DNA of 64,000 nucleotides from Pararhizobium arenae (GCF_001931685.1 NZ_MOOY01000004.1:434001-498000), one strand, 5' to 3'. Counted from the first letter of the stretch, positions 18,237-26,828 are shown. Notes: generated by a model from the sequence alone, not told the origin. Translations and numbers: made by a program.

Positions 18237-19136
18237 ATGAAAAAGGTTGCCGCAAAACACATTTCGCTGATCAACGCGCTGCTGCTTGCCGTCGTCAGTG
18301 CGGTATCGGTTGCCGCGATCGCGATCCCCTCGGCACGCGCGACGACAATGATGCCTGCAGATCAGTGCGACCTGGAGGCCGGCAGCAGATACGATTTGCA
18401 GCGCAACCTTTCCTTTCGCCCCGTCGAGACCGAAGACATCAACATCGGCGTTGCCCTTTCCGCCTGCCGCGAGGCTTACAAGCAGAACGCCGGCGCCAGG
18501 CAGACATTCCAGCTCGCCCGCGTGCTTCACAAAGCCGGACAGCGCACCCAAGCCATGGCGATGCTCAAGGAAGCGTCCGAAAAAGGCCATGCGCTTGCGA
18601 TGGTGAACTACGGCGTGCTGCTGGGCGAAAACGGCGACCATCAGAATGCCTTTGCCCTTTTTGAAAAATCCGCCGCAACCGGCAACACGCTGGCCGCCTA
18701 CAATCTCGGCGTCGCTTATCGCGATGGCGTCGGCACGGTGGCGGATGCCGCCCTTGCCGCCCGCTGGTTCGAGCGCGCATCGAAGGCCAAGGACGATCTC
18801 GGTGCCTTCAACCTTGCCGTCATGTTCGATGAAGGAAAGCTGGTGCCGGAGGACAATGCAAAGGCGGCAAAGTTTTATGCCCTTGCAGCCGCGCGCGGCA
18901 ATGTCGATGCCATGGTCAATCTGGCGATCATGCTGCAGACCGGCGAGGGTGTGGCGCGCGATACGGCTGCCGCCCACGACCTTCTGGCGAGAGCTGCCAT
19001 TGCCGGCGACGAATTTGCGATCGCCGCGCTTGCCGCCCAGCCGGAAGAGCCTGTCAATATGGCGATGATCGACGACAGCGTGACGGGCAGCATCGCTACC
19101 ATGCCGGCTCTCAAGAAGACGGCTCGCCTGAAGTAG
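18237..19136 (+). CDS. Exported Sel1/tetratricopeptide-like repeat protein
   Basis: A 299-residue protein with a signal peptide ending near ARAT (around residue 36) and about five Sel1-like repeats of ~36 residues (for example ALAMVNYGVLLGENGDHQ, TLAAYNLGVAYRDGVGTV and DAMVNLAIMLQTGEGVA). Such repeats serve as binding scaffolds. It sits between the FecR gene (divergent, 168 bp) and a proline-racemase-family gene (convergent). It may belong to the local signalling cluster, but that is inferred from position alone. Confidence 0.85.
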   Translation: MKKVAAKHISLINALLLAVVSAVSVAAIAIPSARATTMMPADQCDLEAGSRYDLQRNLSFRPVETEDINIGVALSACREAYKQNAGARQTFQLARVLHKAGQRTQAMAMLKEASEKGHALAMVNYGVLLGENGDHQNAFALFEKSAATGNTLAAYNLGVAYRDGVGTVADAALAARWFERASKAKDDLGAFNLAVMFDEGKLVPEDNAKAAKFYALAAARGNVDAMVNLAIMLQTGEGVARDTAAAHDLLARAAIAGDEFAIAALAAQPEEPVNMAMIDDSVTGSIATMPALKKTARLK

Positions 19137-19156
19137 CCGGCGGGCCGCATGCCTTT

Positions 19157-20191
19157 TTAGCGGATATTGCCCGCTTCCGGCCCCCAGGTATCCGTCAGCG
19201 CAAAACCTTCCGCCAGCGGATCGAAGGGATCGAGCGCGACCTGATGCAGGCCGAAGGTCCAGCCGCGGCCGGAGATGGTGGGGATGATCGCCGGCTTGCC
19301 CGCAACTTCCGTCACCGCCTGCAGGCCGACCTTGAATTCCGAACCGATGATCGAGCGCGAGGTAAAGACATCGCCGACCTTGGCGAGGCCGCGGGCATGC
19401 AGGGTCGCGAGGTTGGCGGAACTGCCGGTGCCGCATGGCGAGCGATCGACGCGCCCCGGCCACATCGTCGTGCAGGTGCGCACTGCGCCATCCGCTTCCG
19501 TATCGCGGAACATGACATAGGCAACGCCCCTGATCTCGGGGATTTCCGGATGCACGACGGACATTGTGCGATTGACCAGCTCCTTCAGCTTCATGCCGGC
19601 CTCGACCAGCGTGCGGGCATTGGCCTTGTCGATCGTGGTGCCGATCTGTGAAACGTCCACCAGCGCATAGAAGATGCCGCCATAGCAGAGATCGAGCTTG
19701 ATGCGGCCCCAATCCGGCGTATCCACCTCGACATCCAGCTCATGCACGAAGGAGGGCGTCATGGTCAGCGTCACGCGCTCGCAGCGTCCGTCCTTGCAGG
19801 TCGCCGTCGCCTTGACGAGGCCGGCGGCGGTATCGAGCATCACAATCGTTTCCGGCTCTTTCATTTCGACGATGCCGGATTCGAGCAGCGCGGTCGTCAC
19901 GCAAATCGAGTTGGACCCGGACATGGCATGGGCCTGATCGGCCTGCAGGATGATGAAGCCCGCATCCGCCTCCGGCCGCTTCGGCGGCACCAGCAGGTTG
20001 ACGGAGCCGATGGATGCTGCGCGGGGCTCGAGGCAGAGGAAGCGGCGCAGGCTGTCATCGACGGTGTTGATGTAGTTAAGCTGCTCGGCGATGGAGTTGC
20101 CGGGGATTTTCGGAACGCCGCCAATCGCCACTTTGCCGATCTCGCCCTCGGCGTGAACATCCAGCAGCTGGATCGTGCGTTTCCATCTCAT
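19157..20191 (-). CDS. Proline racemase family enzyme with Ser/Cys active-site pair
   Basis: A 344-residue member of the proline racemase / 4-hydroxyproline 2-epimerase / trans-3-hydroxyproline dehydratase family. The first catalytic position, a Cys in racemases (MCGH), is Ser 91 here (AHAMSGSNSICVTT), while the second is Cys 253 (DRSPCGTGSSANLAT). The family is known to include Ser/Cys variants, with 4-hydroxyproline epimerase or 3-hydroxyproline activities; the reaction cannot be settled by sequence. It is a lone leftward gene, and putA is nearby but not adjacent, which fits a role in proline-type substrate use only loosely. Confidence 0.85.
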   Translation of the reverse strand: MRWKRTIQLLDVHAEGEIGKVAIGGVPKIPGNSIAEQLNYINTVDDSLRRFLCLEPRAASIGSVNLLVPPKRPEADAGFIILQADQAHAMSGSNSICVTTALLESGIVEMKEPETIVMLDTAAGLVKATATCKDGRCERVTLTMTPSFVHELDVEVDTPDWGRIKLDLCYGGIFYALVDVSQIGTTIDKANARTLVEAGMKLKELVNRTMSVVHPEIPEIRGVAYVMFRDTEADGAVRTCTTMWPGRVDRSPCGTGSSANLATLHARGLAKVGDVFTSRSIIGSEFKVGLQAVTEVAGKPAIIPTISGRGWTFGLHQVALDPFDPLAEGFALTDTWGPEAGNIR

Positions 20192-20403
20192 GGCGATACT
20201 CCTGGTGCTTTGGCGGCGGCGGCCGATTCCGTGTCTGGCGGTGATATCGCAGGAAAACGGCCTTGCCTACGGGCGGCCGCACGGATTTCGTGTGGCGCAA
20301 ATGTCCCGCTCTTCGCACTCCCGGCTTTACCCCAATTATTGCTCTTGACCCTTCCGCCGCGGTGAAGTCTTTTCGGTTACGTCCAGTCCTAAAGAGTCCC
20401 TCC

Positions 20404-21210
20404 ATGACAAAACTCATCCTTTTCACAGACTTGCACATGGTGCCCGAAGGGGAGACCATCATCGGCCTCGACCCGGCCAAGCGCCTCGCCGCCGGTATCG
20501 CGCATGTCAACCGCTACCATGCGGATGCCGATCAGGTGATCGTCATGGGCGATCTCGCCCACTGGGCCGACAAGGATTCGTATGTGCGCTTAAAGGGCGA
20601 GCTGGATAAGCTTGTGCCGCCGCTGGCGATCACCATCGGCAATCATGATCGGCGCGAAATCTTCATTGACGTCTTTACCAATGCGGTAACGGACGAGAAT
20701 GGCTTCGTTCAGCGCGTGATCGATTTCGACGACTGTCGTTGCCTCCTGCTCGATACATTGTTTGCCCCGCCCTACGACTATCCCAACAGCCATGCCGGCC
20801 TGCTCTGCGATAAGCGGATGGCATGGCTGGATCGGCAGCTGCAAACGGCGGGCGACAAGCCGGTACTGCTCTTCATGCACCACCCGCCGCATGCCACCGG
20901 TTTTACTGGCATGGACCTGATCCGCCTCACCAATGAAGTAGAGTTCTACGATCTGGTGAAGCGGCACGGCAATGTGCTGCATATCTTCGCCGGCCATGTG
21001 CATCGCACGATCTCCGGCTCCAGCCGCGGCATTCCCTTCTCGGTGTTCAAGAGCACTTGCCACCAGCAACCGATGCCCTTCGAAGCGCCGGATGCCTCGA
21101 TGTCGGTCGATGAGCCCGCTGCTTACGGCATCGCCGTGATGACCGACACCGGTATCCTCGTGCACACCGAAGACTACGAGATCGCAAAGCGCGAAGCTGC
21201 GGTTGCCTGA
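20404..21210 (+). CDS. Metallophosphoesterase of the CpdA/SpdA cyclic-nucleotide phosphodiesterase type
   Basis: A 268-residue class III phosphodiesterase. Metal-binding motifs of the calcineurin-like fold are all seen: DLHMVPEG, GDLAHWADKDSY, GNHDRREIF, FMHHPPH and FAGHVHRTISG. The start MTKLILFTDLHMVPE is chosen because it begins at the first strand and motif; the frame continues upstream. Relatives cleave 3',5'-cAMP (CpdA) or, in the rhizobial SpdA, mainly 2',3'-cAMP. Given the Crp-like receptor and cyclase some 5 kb to the left, a role in that signalling cluster is likely but unproven. Confidence 0.87.
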   Translation: MTKLILFTDLHMVPEGETIIGLDPAKRLAAGIAHVNRYHADADQVIVMGDLAHWADKDSYVRLKGELDKLVPPLAITIGNHDRREIFIDVFTNAVTDENGFVQRVIDFDDCRCLLLDTLFAPPYDYPNSHAGLLCDKRMAWLDRQLQTAGDKPVLLFMHHPPHATGFTGMDLIRLTNEVEFYDLVKRHGNVLHIFAGHVHRTISGSSRGIPFSVFKSTCHQQPMPFEAPDASMSVDEPAAYGIAVMTDTGILVHTEDYEIAKREAAVA

Positions 21211-21275
21211 CGTGCGAAAATCGCTTGCCCGCAGTTGAGAGTTACCGGCGAAAGGGGATTGTGGTAGCGTTGGTC

Positions 21276-21611
21276 ATGACCACATCTCCTGAAACCTTTG
21301 ACTGTCAAAGCTGCGGCGCATGCTGCGCCTATTCCGCCGATTGGCCGCGTTTTTCGCTGGAAACCGATGCGGAGATCGACCGTATACCCGCGGAATACGT
21401 CTCCGAGGATCTGGGCGGCATGCGCTGTTCGAACGATCGCTGCGATGCGCTGGAAGGCAAGCTCGGTATCCATGTCGGCTGCCGCATCTATGCCGCTCGC
21501 CCTCACGTCTGTCGAACCTGCATGCCCGGCGATGACGAATGCCTCATGGCCCGTCACCGGCACCGCGATATTCTAGCCGCCGGTGCTTTTCAGCATTCTT
21601 CGGCAGAATAA
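21276..21611 (+). CDS. YkgJ-family cysteine cluster protein
   Basis: A short protein (111 residues from ATG 21276, up to 128 if an earlier start is used) with the metal-binding signature CQSCGACC near the start and further Cys in MRCSNDRCDAL, VGCRIYAARPHVCRTCM and DDECL. The pattern fits the YkgJ (zinc- or iron-chelating) family of unknown function. The start is uncertain: GTG 21261 and ATG 21225 are also in frame. It follows the phosphoesterase by 65 bp and may be cotranscribed. Confidence 0.75.
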   Translation: MTTSPETFDCQSCGACCAYSADWPRFSLETDAEIDRIPAEYVSEDLGGMRCSNDRCDALEGKLGIHVGCRIYAARPHVCRTCMPGDDECLMARHRHRDILAAGAFQHSSAE

Positions 21612-21763
21612 ACTATGAGCCGCATAAATCGCTAATTTAAAAGCTTTATGTAGCTATAAAATCTACAATGTTGCAATTTGACTGGATGGATATACGGAAG
21701 AAGCAGTCGTATTTTCGCGCCCGATAATGAAGATGCCGTAGCGCGCCTTGATGGGGATGAACG

Positions 21764-24700
21764 ATGAGCCAGCCGCAACCGATCGCAGACGAAATCATAA
21801 CCCCCTTCGCCAATTTTGCGCCGCCGATTTCGGCACCGACGCCGCTGCGTCAGGCAATCACCGCCGCCTACCGTATCCCCGAGACAGAAGCCGTTCCGCG
21901 CCTGCTTGAGCAGGCCACGCTGCCGGACGACATCCGCGCCCGCGCCAAGGAAACCGCCCGCACGCTGATCACGGCGCTGCGCGCCAAGCACAAGGGCTCC
22001 GGCGTCGAAGGGCTGGTGCAGGAATATTCGCTGTCGAGCCAGGAAGGCGTGGCGCTGATGTGCCTTGCCGAAGCGTTGCTGCGCATTCCCGACACTGCCA
22101 CCCGCGACGCCCTCATTCGCGACAAGATCTCCGAAGGCGACTGGAAGTCTCATATCGGCGGCGGCAAGTCGCTGTTCGTCAATGCCGCGACCTGGGGCCT
22201 CGTCGTCACCGGCAAGCTCACCTCCACCGTCAACGACCGCAGCCTTTCGGCAGCGCTGACCCGCCTCATCGCCCGCGCCGGCGAGCCGGTCATCCGCCGC
22301 GGTGTCGATATGGCGATGCGCATGATGGGCGAGCAGTTCGTCACCGGCGAAACCATCGAGGAGGCGCTGAAGCGCTCCCGCCCGCTCGAAGCCCGCGGCT
22401 TCCGCTATTCCTACGACATGCTCGGCGAGGCCGCGACGACGGCCGCCGATGCCAAGCGCTATTATGCCGATTACGAAAACGCCATCCATGCCATCGGCAA
22501 GGCATCCGCCGGCCGCGGCATCTATGAAGGCCCCGGCATCTCCATCAAGCTTTCCGCGTTGCATCCGCGCTATGTCCGGGCCCAAGCTGCGCGCGTCATG
22601 GGCGAACTGCTGCCGAAGGTGAAGGCGCTGGCGCTGATCGCCAAGAGCTACGACATCGGCCTCAACATTGATGCCGAGGAAGCCGACCGGCTGGAACTGT
22701 CGCTCGACCTGCTCGAAGCCCTGCGTCTCGATCCCGATCTGTCCGGCTGGAACGGTGTCGGCTTCGTCGTGCAGGCCTATGGCAAGCGCTGCCCCTTCGT
22801 GCTCGATTTCATCATCGATCTCGCCCGCCGCTCCGGCCATCGCATGATGGTGCGCCTCGTCAAGGGCGCCTATTGGGATGCCGAGATCAAGCGCGCCCAG
22901 CTTGACGGCCTCGACGGCTTCCCGGTCTATACCCGCAAGGTCTATACGGACGTTTCCTACATCGCCTGCGCCAGGAAGCTGCTTGCCGCCCGCGACGTGA
23001 TCTTCCCGCAGTTTGCCACCCACAATGCTCAATCGCTGGCGACGATCTACGAACTGGCCGGCCCCGACTTCAAGGTCGGCGACTATGAGTTCCAGTGCCT
23101 TCATGGTATGGGCGAACCGCTCTATGACGAAGTCGTCGGCAAGGACAAGCTCGACCGCCCGGCCCGCATCTACGCCCCGGTCGGCACCCATGAGACGCTG
23201 CTCGCCTATCTCGTGCGCCGCCTGCTCGAAAACGGTGCCAACTCTTCCTTCGTCAACCGCATCGCCGATCCGGCCGTCTCGGTGGATGATCTGATCGCCG
23301 ATCCGGTGGATATCGTCCGTGCCATGCCGGTTCCCGGCGCCCAGCACGACAAGATCAAGCTGCCGGAAGCGCTCTATAGCGGTCGCCCCAACTCCAGGGG
23401 ATTCGACCTCTCCAACGAAAACACGCTCTCGATGCTCGACGACGCGCTGCTCGCAACGACGAAGATCGACTGGCAGTCGGCCCCGCTGATCGGCGGCAAG
23501 GTCGCTGAAGGCGATAGCCGCCCAGTCCTCAACCCCGGCGATCTCGGTGATCGCGTCGGTACCGTCGCGGAAACCCGCGAGGCGGATGTCGGCAAGGCAG
23601 TTTCGATCGCGACGGCGACTGCCAACGAATGGGCCAAGGTTTCACCGGCCGACCGCGCCAGCCGCCTCGTCCGTGCTGCGGATCTGATGCAGGAGCGCAT
23701 GCCGTCGCTGCTCGGCCTCATCATCCGCGAAGCCGGCAAGTCGCTACCCAACGCCATCGCCGAAGTCCGCGAAGCCATCGACTTCCTGCGCTACTACGCC
23801 GAACAGGCCAGCCGCACGCTCGGCCCGGCGCATACGCCGCTTGGGCCCATCGTCTGCATCAGCCCGTGGAACTTCCCGCTCGCCATCTTCGCCGGCCAGA
23901 TCGCTGCGGCCCTTGTTGCCGGCAACCCGGTGCTGGCGAAGCCCGCAGAAGAAACGCCGCTGATCGCCGCCGAAGGTGTACGCATCCTTCATGAAGGCGG
24001 TATTCCCGGCGACGTACTGCAGCTTCTGCCGGGCGACGGCCGCATCGGTGCGGCGCTTGTCGGTTCCGAGGGCATTGCCGGCGTGATGTTCACCGGCTCG
24101 ACCGAAGTCGCCCGCCTCATCCAGGCCCAACTCGCCGGCCGTCTGTCCAAGATCGGCAAGCCGATCCCGCTGATCGCCGAAACCGGCGGCCAGAACGCCA
24201 TGATCGTCGACAGCTCGGCACTGGCCGAGCAGGTCGTTGGCGATGTCATCGCATCGGCCTTCGACAGCGCCGGACAGCGCTGCTCGGCGCTCCGCGTTCT
24301 TTGCCTGCAGGAAGACGTGGCCGAGCGCGTGCTGACCATGCTCAAGGGCGCGCTGCACGAACTGGAAATCGGCCGCACCGACCGTCTTTCCGTTGATGTC
24401 GGCCCGGTCATCACCGCCGAGGCCCAGGGCATCATCGAAAAGCATATCGAGACGATGCGTGGCATTGGCGCAAAGATCGAGCGCATCGCCCCCGGCGAAA
24501 CCGCAGCCAAGGGCACCTTCGTCGCCCCGACGATCATCGAACTTCAGCAGCTTTCCGACCTGAAGCGCGAAGTCTTCGGCCCGGTGCTGCATGTGCTGCG
24601 CTACCAGCGCGACGACCTCGACCGGCTGATCGACGACGTCAACGCCACCGGCTATGGCCTCACCTTCGGCCTGCACACCCGCCTCGACGAGACGATTGCC

Positions 24701-25453
24701 CACGTCACCTCGCGGGTGAAGGCCGGCAATCTCTACGTCAACCGCAACATCATCGGCGCGGTCGTCGGCGTGCAGCCCTTTGGTGGCCGTGGCCTTTCCG
24801 GCACCGGCCCGAAGGCCGGCGGCCCGCTCTATCTCGGCCGCCTCGTCTCGACGCCGCCGGTGCCGCCGCAGCACAGCTCCGTTCATACCGATCCGGTGCT
24901 GCTCGATTTCGCCAAGTGGCTGGATGGCAAGGGCCTGAAGAACGAGGCGTCTGCCACCCGCGAAACCGGCAGCGTCTCGGCGCTCGGCCTTGTCAGTGAG
25001 CTTGCTGGCCCAGTCGGGGAACGCAACCTCTATGCGCTGCATCCGCGCGGCCGCGTCCTCGCTGTGCCGCAGACTGAAGCAGGCCTATACCGCCAGCTGG
25101 CGGCCGCCCTTGCGACCGGCAACACGGTCGTTATCGATGCTGCTTCCGGCCTTCAGGAAAAGCTGCCCGGCCTGCCGGCCTCTGTTTTGGCCCGTGTCTC
25201 CTGGTCGAAGAACTGGAAGACGGATAGCCCGTTTGCCGGCGCGCTGGTCGAAGGCGATGCGGATCGAATCGTTGCCGTCAACAAGGAGATTGCAGGGCTT
25301 CCCGGCCCGCTTGTTCTCGTGCAGGCCGCTACTACGACTGAGCTGGACCAGAACCCGGATGCCTATTGCCTCAACTGGCTGCTGGAAGAAGTCTCGACCA
25401 GCATCAACACAGCCGCGGCGGGCGGCAATGCCAGCCTGATGTCGATCGGTTGA
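21764..25453 (+). CDS. putA: Bifunctional proline dehydrogenase / L-glutamate gamma-semialdehyde dehydrogenase PutA
   Basis: A 1229-residue enzyme that oxidises proline to glutamate in two steps, giving reduced quinone and NADH. The proline dehydrogenase domain (about 60-530) has GISIKLSALHPRY, RLVKGAYWDAE, FATHNAQS and FQCLHGMGE. The aldehyde dehydrogenase domain (about 590-1050) has FTGSTEVARL, AETGGQNAMIVD and the catalytic Cys in DSAGQRCSALR. A further C-terminal ~170 residues match the ALDH-like fold found in long PutAs. No ribbon-helix-helix repressor domain is present at the N-terminus, so this is a non-repressor PutA. The 150-bp upstream region is AT-rich; a regulator is not encoded beside it. 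Confidence 0.97.
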   Translation: MSQPQPIADEIITPFANFAPPISAPTPLRQAITAAYRIPETEAVPRLLEQATLPDDIRARAKETARTLITALRAKHKGSGVEGLVQEYSLSSQEGVALMCLAEALLRIPDTATRDALIRDKISEGDWKSHIGGGKSLFVNAATWGLVVTGKLTSTVNDRSLSAALTRLIARAGEPVIRRGVDMAMRMMGEQFVTGETIEEALKRSRPLEARGFRYSYDMLGEAATTAADAKRYYADYENAIHAIGKASAGRGIYEGPGISIKLSALHPRYVRAQAARVMGELLPKVKALALIAKSYDIGLNIDAEEADRLELSLDLLEALRLDPDLSGWNGVGFVVQAYGKRCPFVLDFIIDLARRSGHRMMVRLVKGAYWDAEIKRAQLDGLDGFPVYTRKVYTDVSYIACARKLLAARDVIFPQFATHNAQSLATIYELAGPDFKVGDYEFQCLHGMGEPLYDEVVGKDKLDRPARIYAPVGTHETLLAYLVRRLLENGANSSFVNRIADPAVSVDDLIADPVDIVRAMPVPGAQHDKIKLPEALYSGRPNSRGFDLSNENTLSMLDDALLATTKIDWQSAPLIGGKVAEGDSRPVLNPGDLGDRVGTVAETREADVGKAVSIATATANEWAKVSPADRASRLVRAADLMQERMPSLLGLIIREAGKSLPNAIAEVREAIDFLRYYAEQASRTLGPAHTPLGPIVCISPWNFPLAIFAGQIAAALVAGNPVLAKPAEETPLIAAEGVRILHEGGIPGDVLQLLPGDGRIGAALVGSEGIAGVMFTGSTEVARLIQAQLAGRLSKIGKPIPLIAETGGQNAMIVDSSALAEQVVGDVIASAFDSAGQRCSALRVLCLQEDVAERVLTMLKGALHELEIGRTDRLSVDVGPVITAEAQGIIEKHIETMRGIGAKIERIAPGETAAKGTFVAPTIIELQQLSDLKREVFGPVLHVLRYQRDDLDRLIDDVNATGYGLTFGLHTRLDETIAHVTSRVKAGNLYVNRNIIGAVVGVQPFGGRGLSGTGPKAGGPLYLGRLVSTPPVPPQHSSVHTDPVLLDFAKWLDGKGLKNEASATRETGSVSALGLVSELAGPVGERNLYALHPRGRVLAVPQTEAGLYRQLAAALATGNTVVIDAASGLQEKLPGLPASVLARVSWSKNWKTDSPFAGALVEGDADRIVAVNKEIAGLPGPLVLVQAATTTELDQNPDAYCLNWLLEEVSTSINTAAAGGNASLMSIG

Positions 25454-25466
25454 TCACTCTCCTCCG

Positions 25467-25556
25467 TCATGCTCGGGCCTGTCCCGAGCATCTTCCAGCC
25501 TCTCCACGTATGAGGACAATCTGAAAGATCCTCGGCACGAGGCCGAGGATGACAAT
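25467..25556. repeat. Rhizobial intergenic palindromic repeat, two hairpins
   Basis: Two hairpins lie in tandem between putA and the leftward glutaredoxin-MauE gene: ATGCTCGGG / CCCGAGCAT (25469-25477 and 25483-25491) and ATCCTCGGC / GCCGAGGAT (25528-25536 and 25542-25550). The pattern 'GTCATGCTCGGGCCTGTCCC ... ATCCTCGGCACGAGGCCGAG' is a familiar repeated intergenic element in Rhizobiaceae. It may end both converging transcripts. No T tract is seen, so it is listed as repeat rather than terminator. Confidence 0.65.
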
Positions 25557-25576
25557 CGGGCATGAGGGCTTGCCGA

Positions 25577-26344
25577 TCAGCCGATGTGCCCCATGGGTGC
25601 TGTCATGAACAACATCCAGATCGCCATGGCGATCATCATCAGGTTTTCCGTGAGCGATACGAATCCGAGCGGCACATTACTGCCGCCGCCGACGCAGGCG
25701 CATTTGAGTTCCCGCTTGTCGATATAGACGGCCTTGAACACCGAGACCGCACCGATCGTTCCGATGAACAGCGCGACCGGGATGGAAATCCAGTTCAGGG
25801 CGCCCGCGATCATCAGGATGCCGGCGCCAGCCTCAGCAAAGGGATAGACATAGCCGTACCGCACCCATCGCTTGGCAAGCAGGTCATAGTTCAGGAACAT
25901 CGTCGAAAAGCTCTCGATATCCTGCAGTTTCAACATCGCGAGGATCGCCATGCTGAAGGCGATGAACCATTCGCCGGCCCGGATGGTCAGCACCGTGCCA
26001 AAGCTGGCATAGCTCGTCGCCAGCGCCATCAGCGCGGCAATTGCGAAAACCGCCAGCACGGGGCTGTATGTAACAGCCTTCGGATCACGCACCGTCTTGC
26101 CAAAAAATCGCCGGGTATCGTCATAGCCGCCAACCCGGTTTCCATCGATAAAGACCTGCGGCGTCGTCCTGACGCCATGCTCGGCCTTGAACGCATCCGT
26201 TTCCTCGCGGGTTTTCAGCCAGTGATCCTCGACCTCATAGCCCTCACGCTCCAGAAGGTCTTTCGCCTTCAGCCCGTAGGGGCAGGTGTGCTTGGGCATC
26301 ACCATCCGGTAGAGGATGGCCTTGCGGCTCGTGGCATTCAACAT
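25577..26344 (-). CDS. Glutaredoxin fused to MauE/DoxX-like redox membrane domain
   Basis: A 255-residue fusion. Residues about 8-85 are a glutaredoxin fold with a single active-site Cys 21 (KHTCPYGLKAKDLL), the cis-Pro loop RTTPQVFIDG and GGYDDTRRFF. Residues about 95-250 form four to five membrane helices of the MauE type, with a paired-cysteine motif CACVGGGSNVPLG near the C-terminus. Together they suggest transfer of electrons or thiol exchange across or at the membrane. It is divergent from a MerR gene and has a mercury-type operator-promoter, so metal or thiol stress probably induces it. The natural substrate is unknown. Confidence 0.85.
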   Translation of the reverse strand: MLNATSRKAILYRMVMPKHTCPYGLKAKDLLEREGYEVEDHWLKTREETDAFKAEHGVRTTPQVFIDGNRVGGYDDTRRFFGKTVRDPKAVTYSPVLAVFAIAALMALATSYASFGTVLTIRAGEWFIAFSMAILAMLKLQDIESFSTMFLNYDLLAKRWVRYGYVYPFAEAGAGILMIAGALNWISIPVALFIGTIGAVSVFKAVYIDKRELKCACVGGGSNVPLGFVSLTENLMMIAMAIWMLFMTAPMGHIG

Positions 26345-26386
26345 GATGCATGTCTTTCATGACTTGGGTGTTGACCGACTGCACCC

Positions 26387-26418
26387 AATATAGGTTCCGT
26401 ACCATAGTACGGAGTCAA
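26387..26418 (-). promoter_or_regulatory. MerR-type promoter/operator of the glutaredoxin-MauE gene
   Basis: On the minus strand TTGACT (26418-26413) and TATATT (26392-26387) are separated by 20 bp, the long spacing that MerR-family activators correct. Between them lies the perfect dyad TCCGTAC-N4-GTACGGA (26396-26402 and 26407-26413), the same half-site sequence as the mer operator of mercury resistance transposons such as Tn501. GGAG at 26411-26414 also serves as the merR-like gene's Shine-Dalgarno on the plus strand. Confidence 0.8.
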
Positions 26419-26420
26419 GA

Positions 26421-26828
26421 ATGTCAACCATGACAATTGCAAGGCTTGCGCGCGAGGGCGGCGTGGGCGTGGAAACGGTCAGATATTACCAGCGTCGCGG
26501 CCTTCTGGACCTGCCGGATCGCCCGGCCGGAAGCGGGTTGCGCGGCAATGTCCGCCGCTATGGCGATGAGGATATCCGTCGCCTGCGCTTTATCCGATCC
26601 GCCCAGGCGGCCGGTTTCACATTGGAGCAGATCGGCGAACTGATCGAACTCGACGCAACGGAAGACAGGTCGCGCGCCCGCGAACTCGCCAATCAGCGGA
26701 TCGAAGCCTTGGACCAGAAGATTGCCGAATTGCAGGCAGCTCGCAAATCGCTGCATCGGCTGGCGCATGATTGCGCCCATGGCAAGGCCGGCCCATGCCC
26801 GATCCTGACGGCCTTCGATGGCGATTGA
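26421..26828 (+). CDS. MerR-family metal-responsive transcriptional regulator
   Basis: A 135-residue activator/repressor. The winged helix-turn-helix (about 4-75) reads MTIARLAREGGVGVETVRYY, then LRFIRSAQAAGFTLEQIGEL, and a dimerisation helix follows. Near the C-terminus Cys 118 and Cys 126 (CAHGKAGPCPIL) form the C-x7-C metal loop seen in MerR/CueR/ZntR relatives. The third Cys that mercury and zinc sensors carry at the start of the long helix is absent here (DATEDRSRAREL), as in copper sensors of the CueR type. Start ATG 26421 follows GGAG. It is divergent from the glutaredoxin-MauE gene. Confidence 0.9.
   Translation: MSTMTIARLAREGGVGVETVRYYQRRGLLDLPDRPAGSGLRGNVRRYGDEDIRRLRFIRSAQAAGFTLEQIGELIELDATEDRSRARELANQRIEALDQKIAELQAARKSLHRLAHDCAHGKAGPCPILTAFDGD

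Noticed and set aside
18072-19712. A 546-codon minus-strand open frame opposite the Sel1-repeat gene and running into the proline-racemase-family gene in another frame
   Set aside because: It overlaps two well-supported genes, and its translation is compositionally like other shadows.
21632-23347. A 571-codon open frame on the minus strand opposite putA
   Set aside because: It is a shadow of putA, caused by high GC; its translation is low-complexity Ala/Gly/Arg/Asp-rich and has no recognisable domain.
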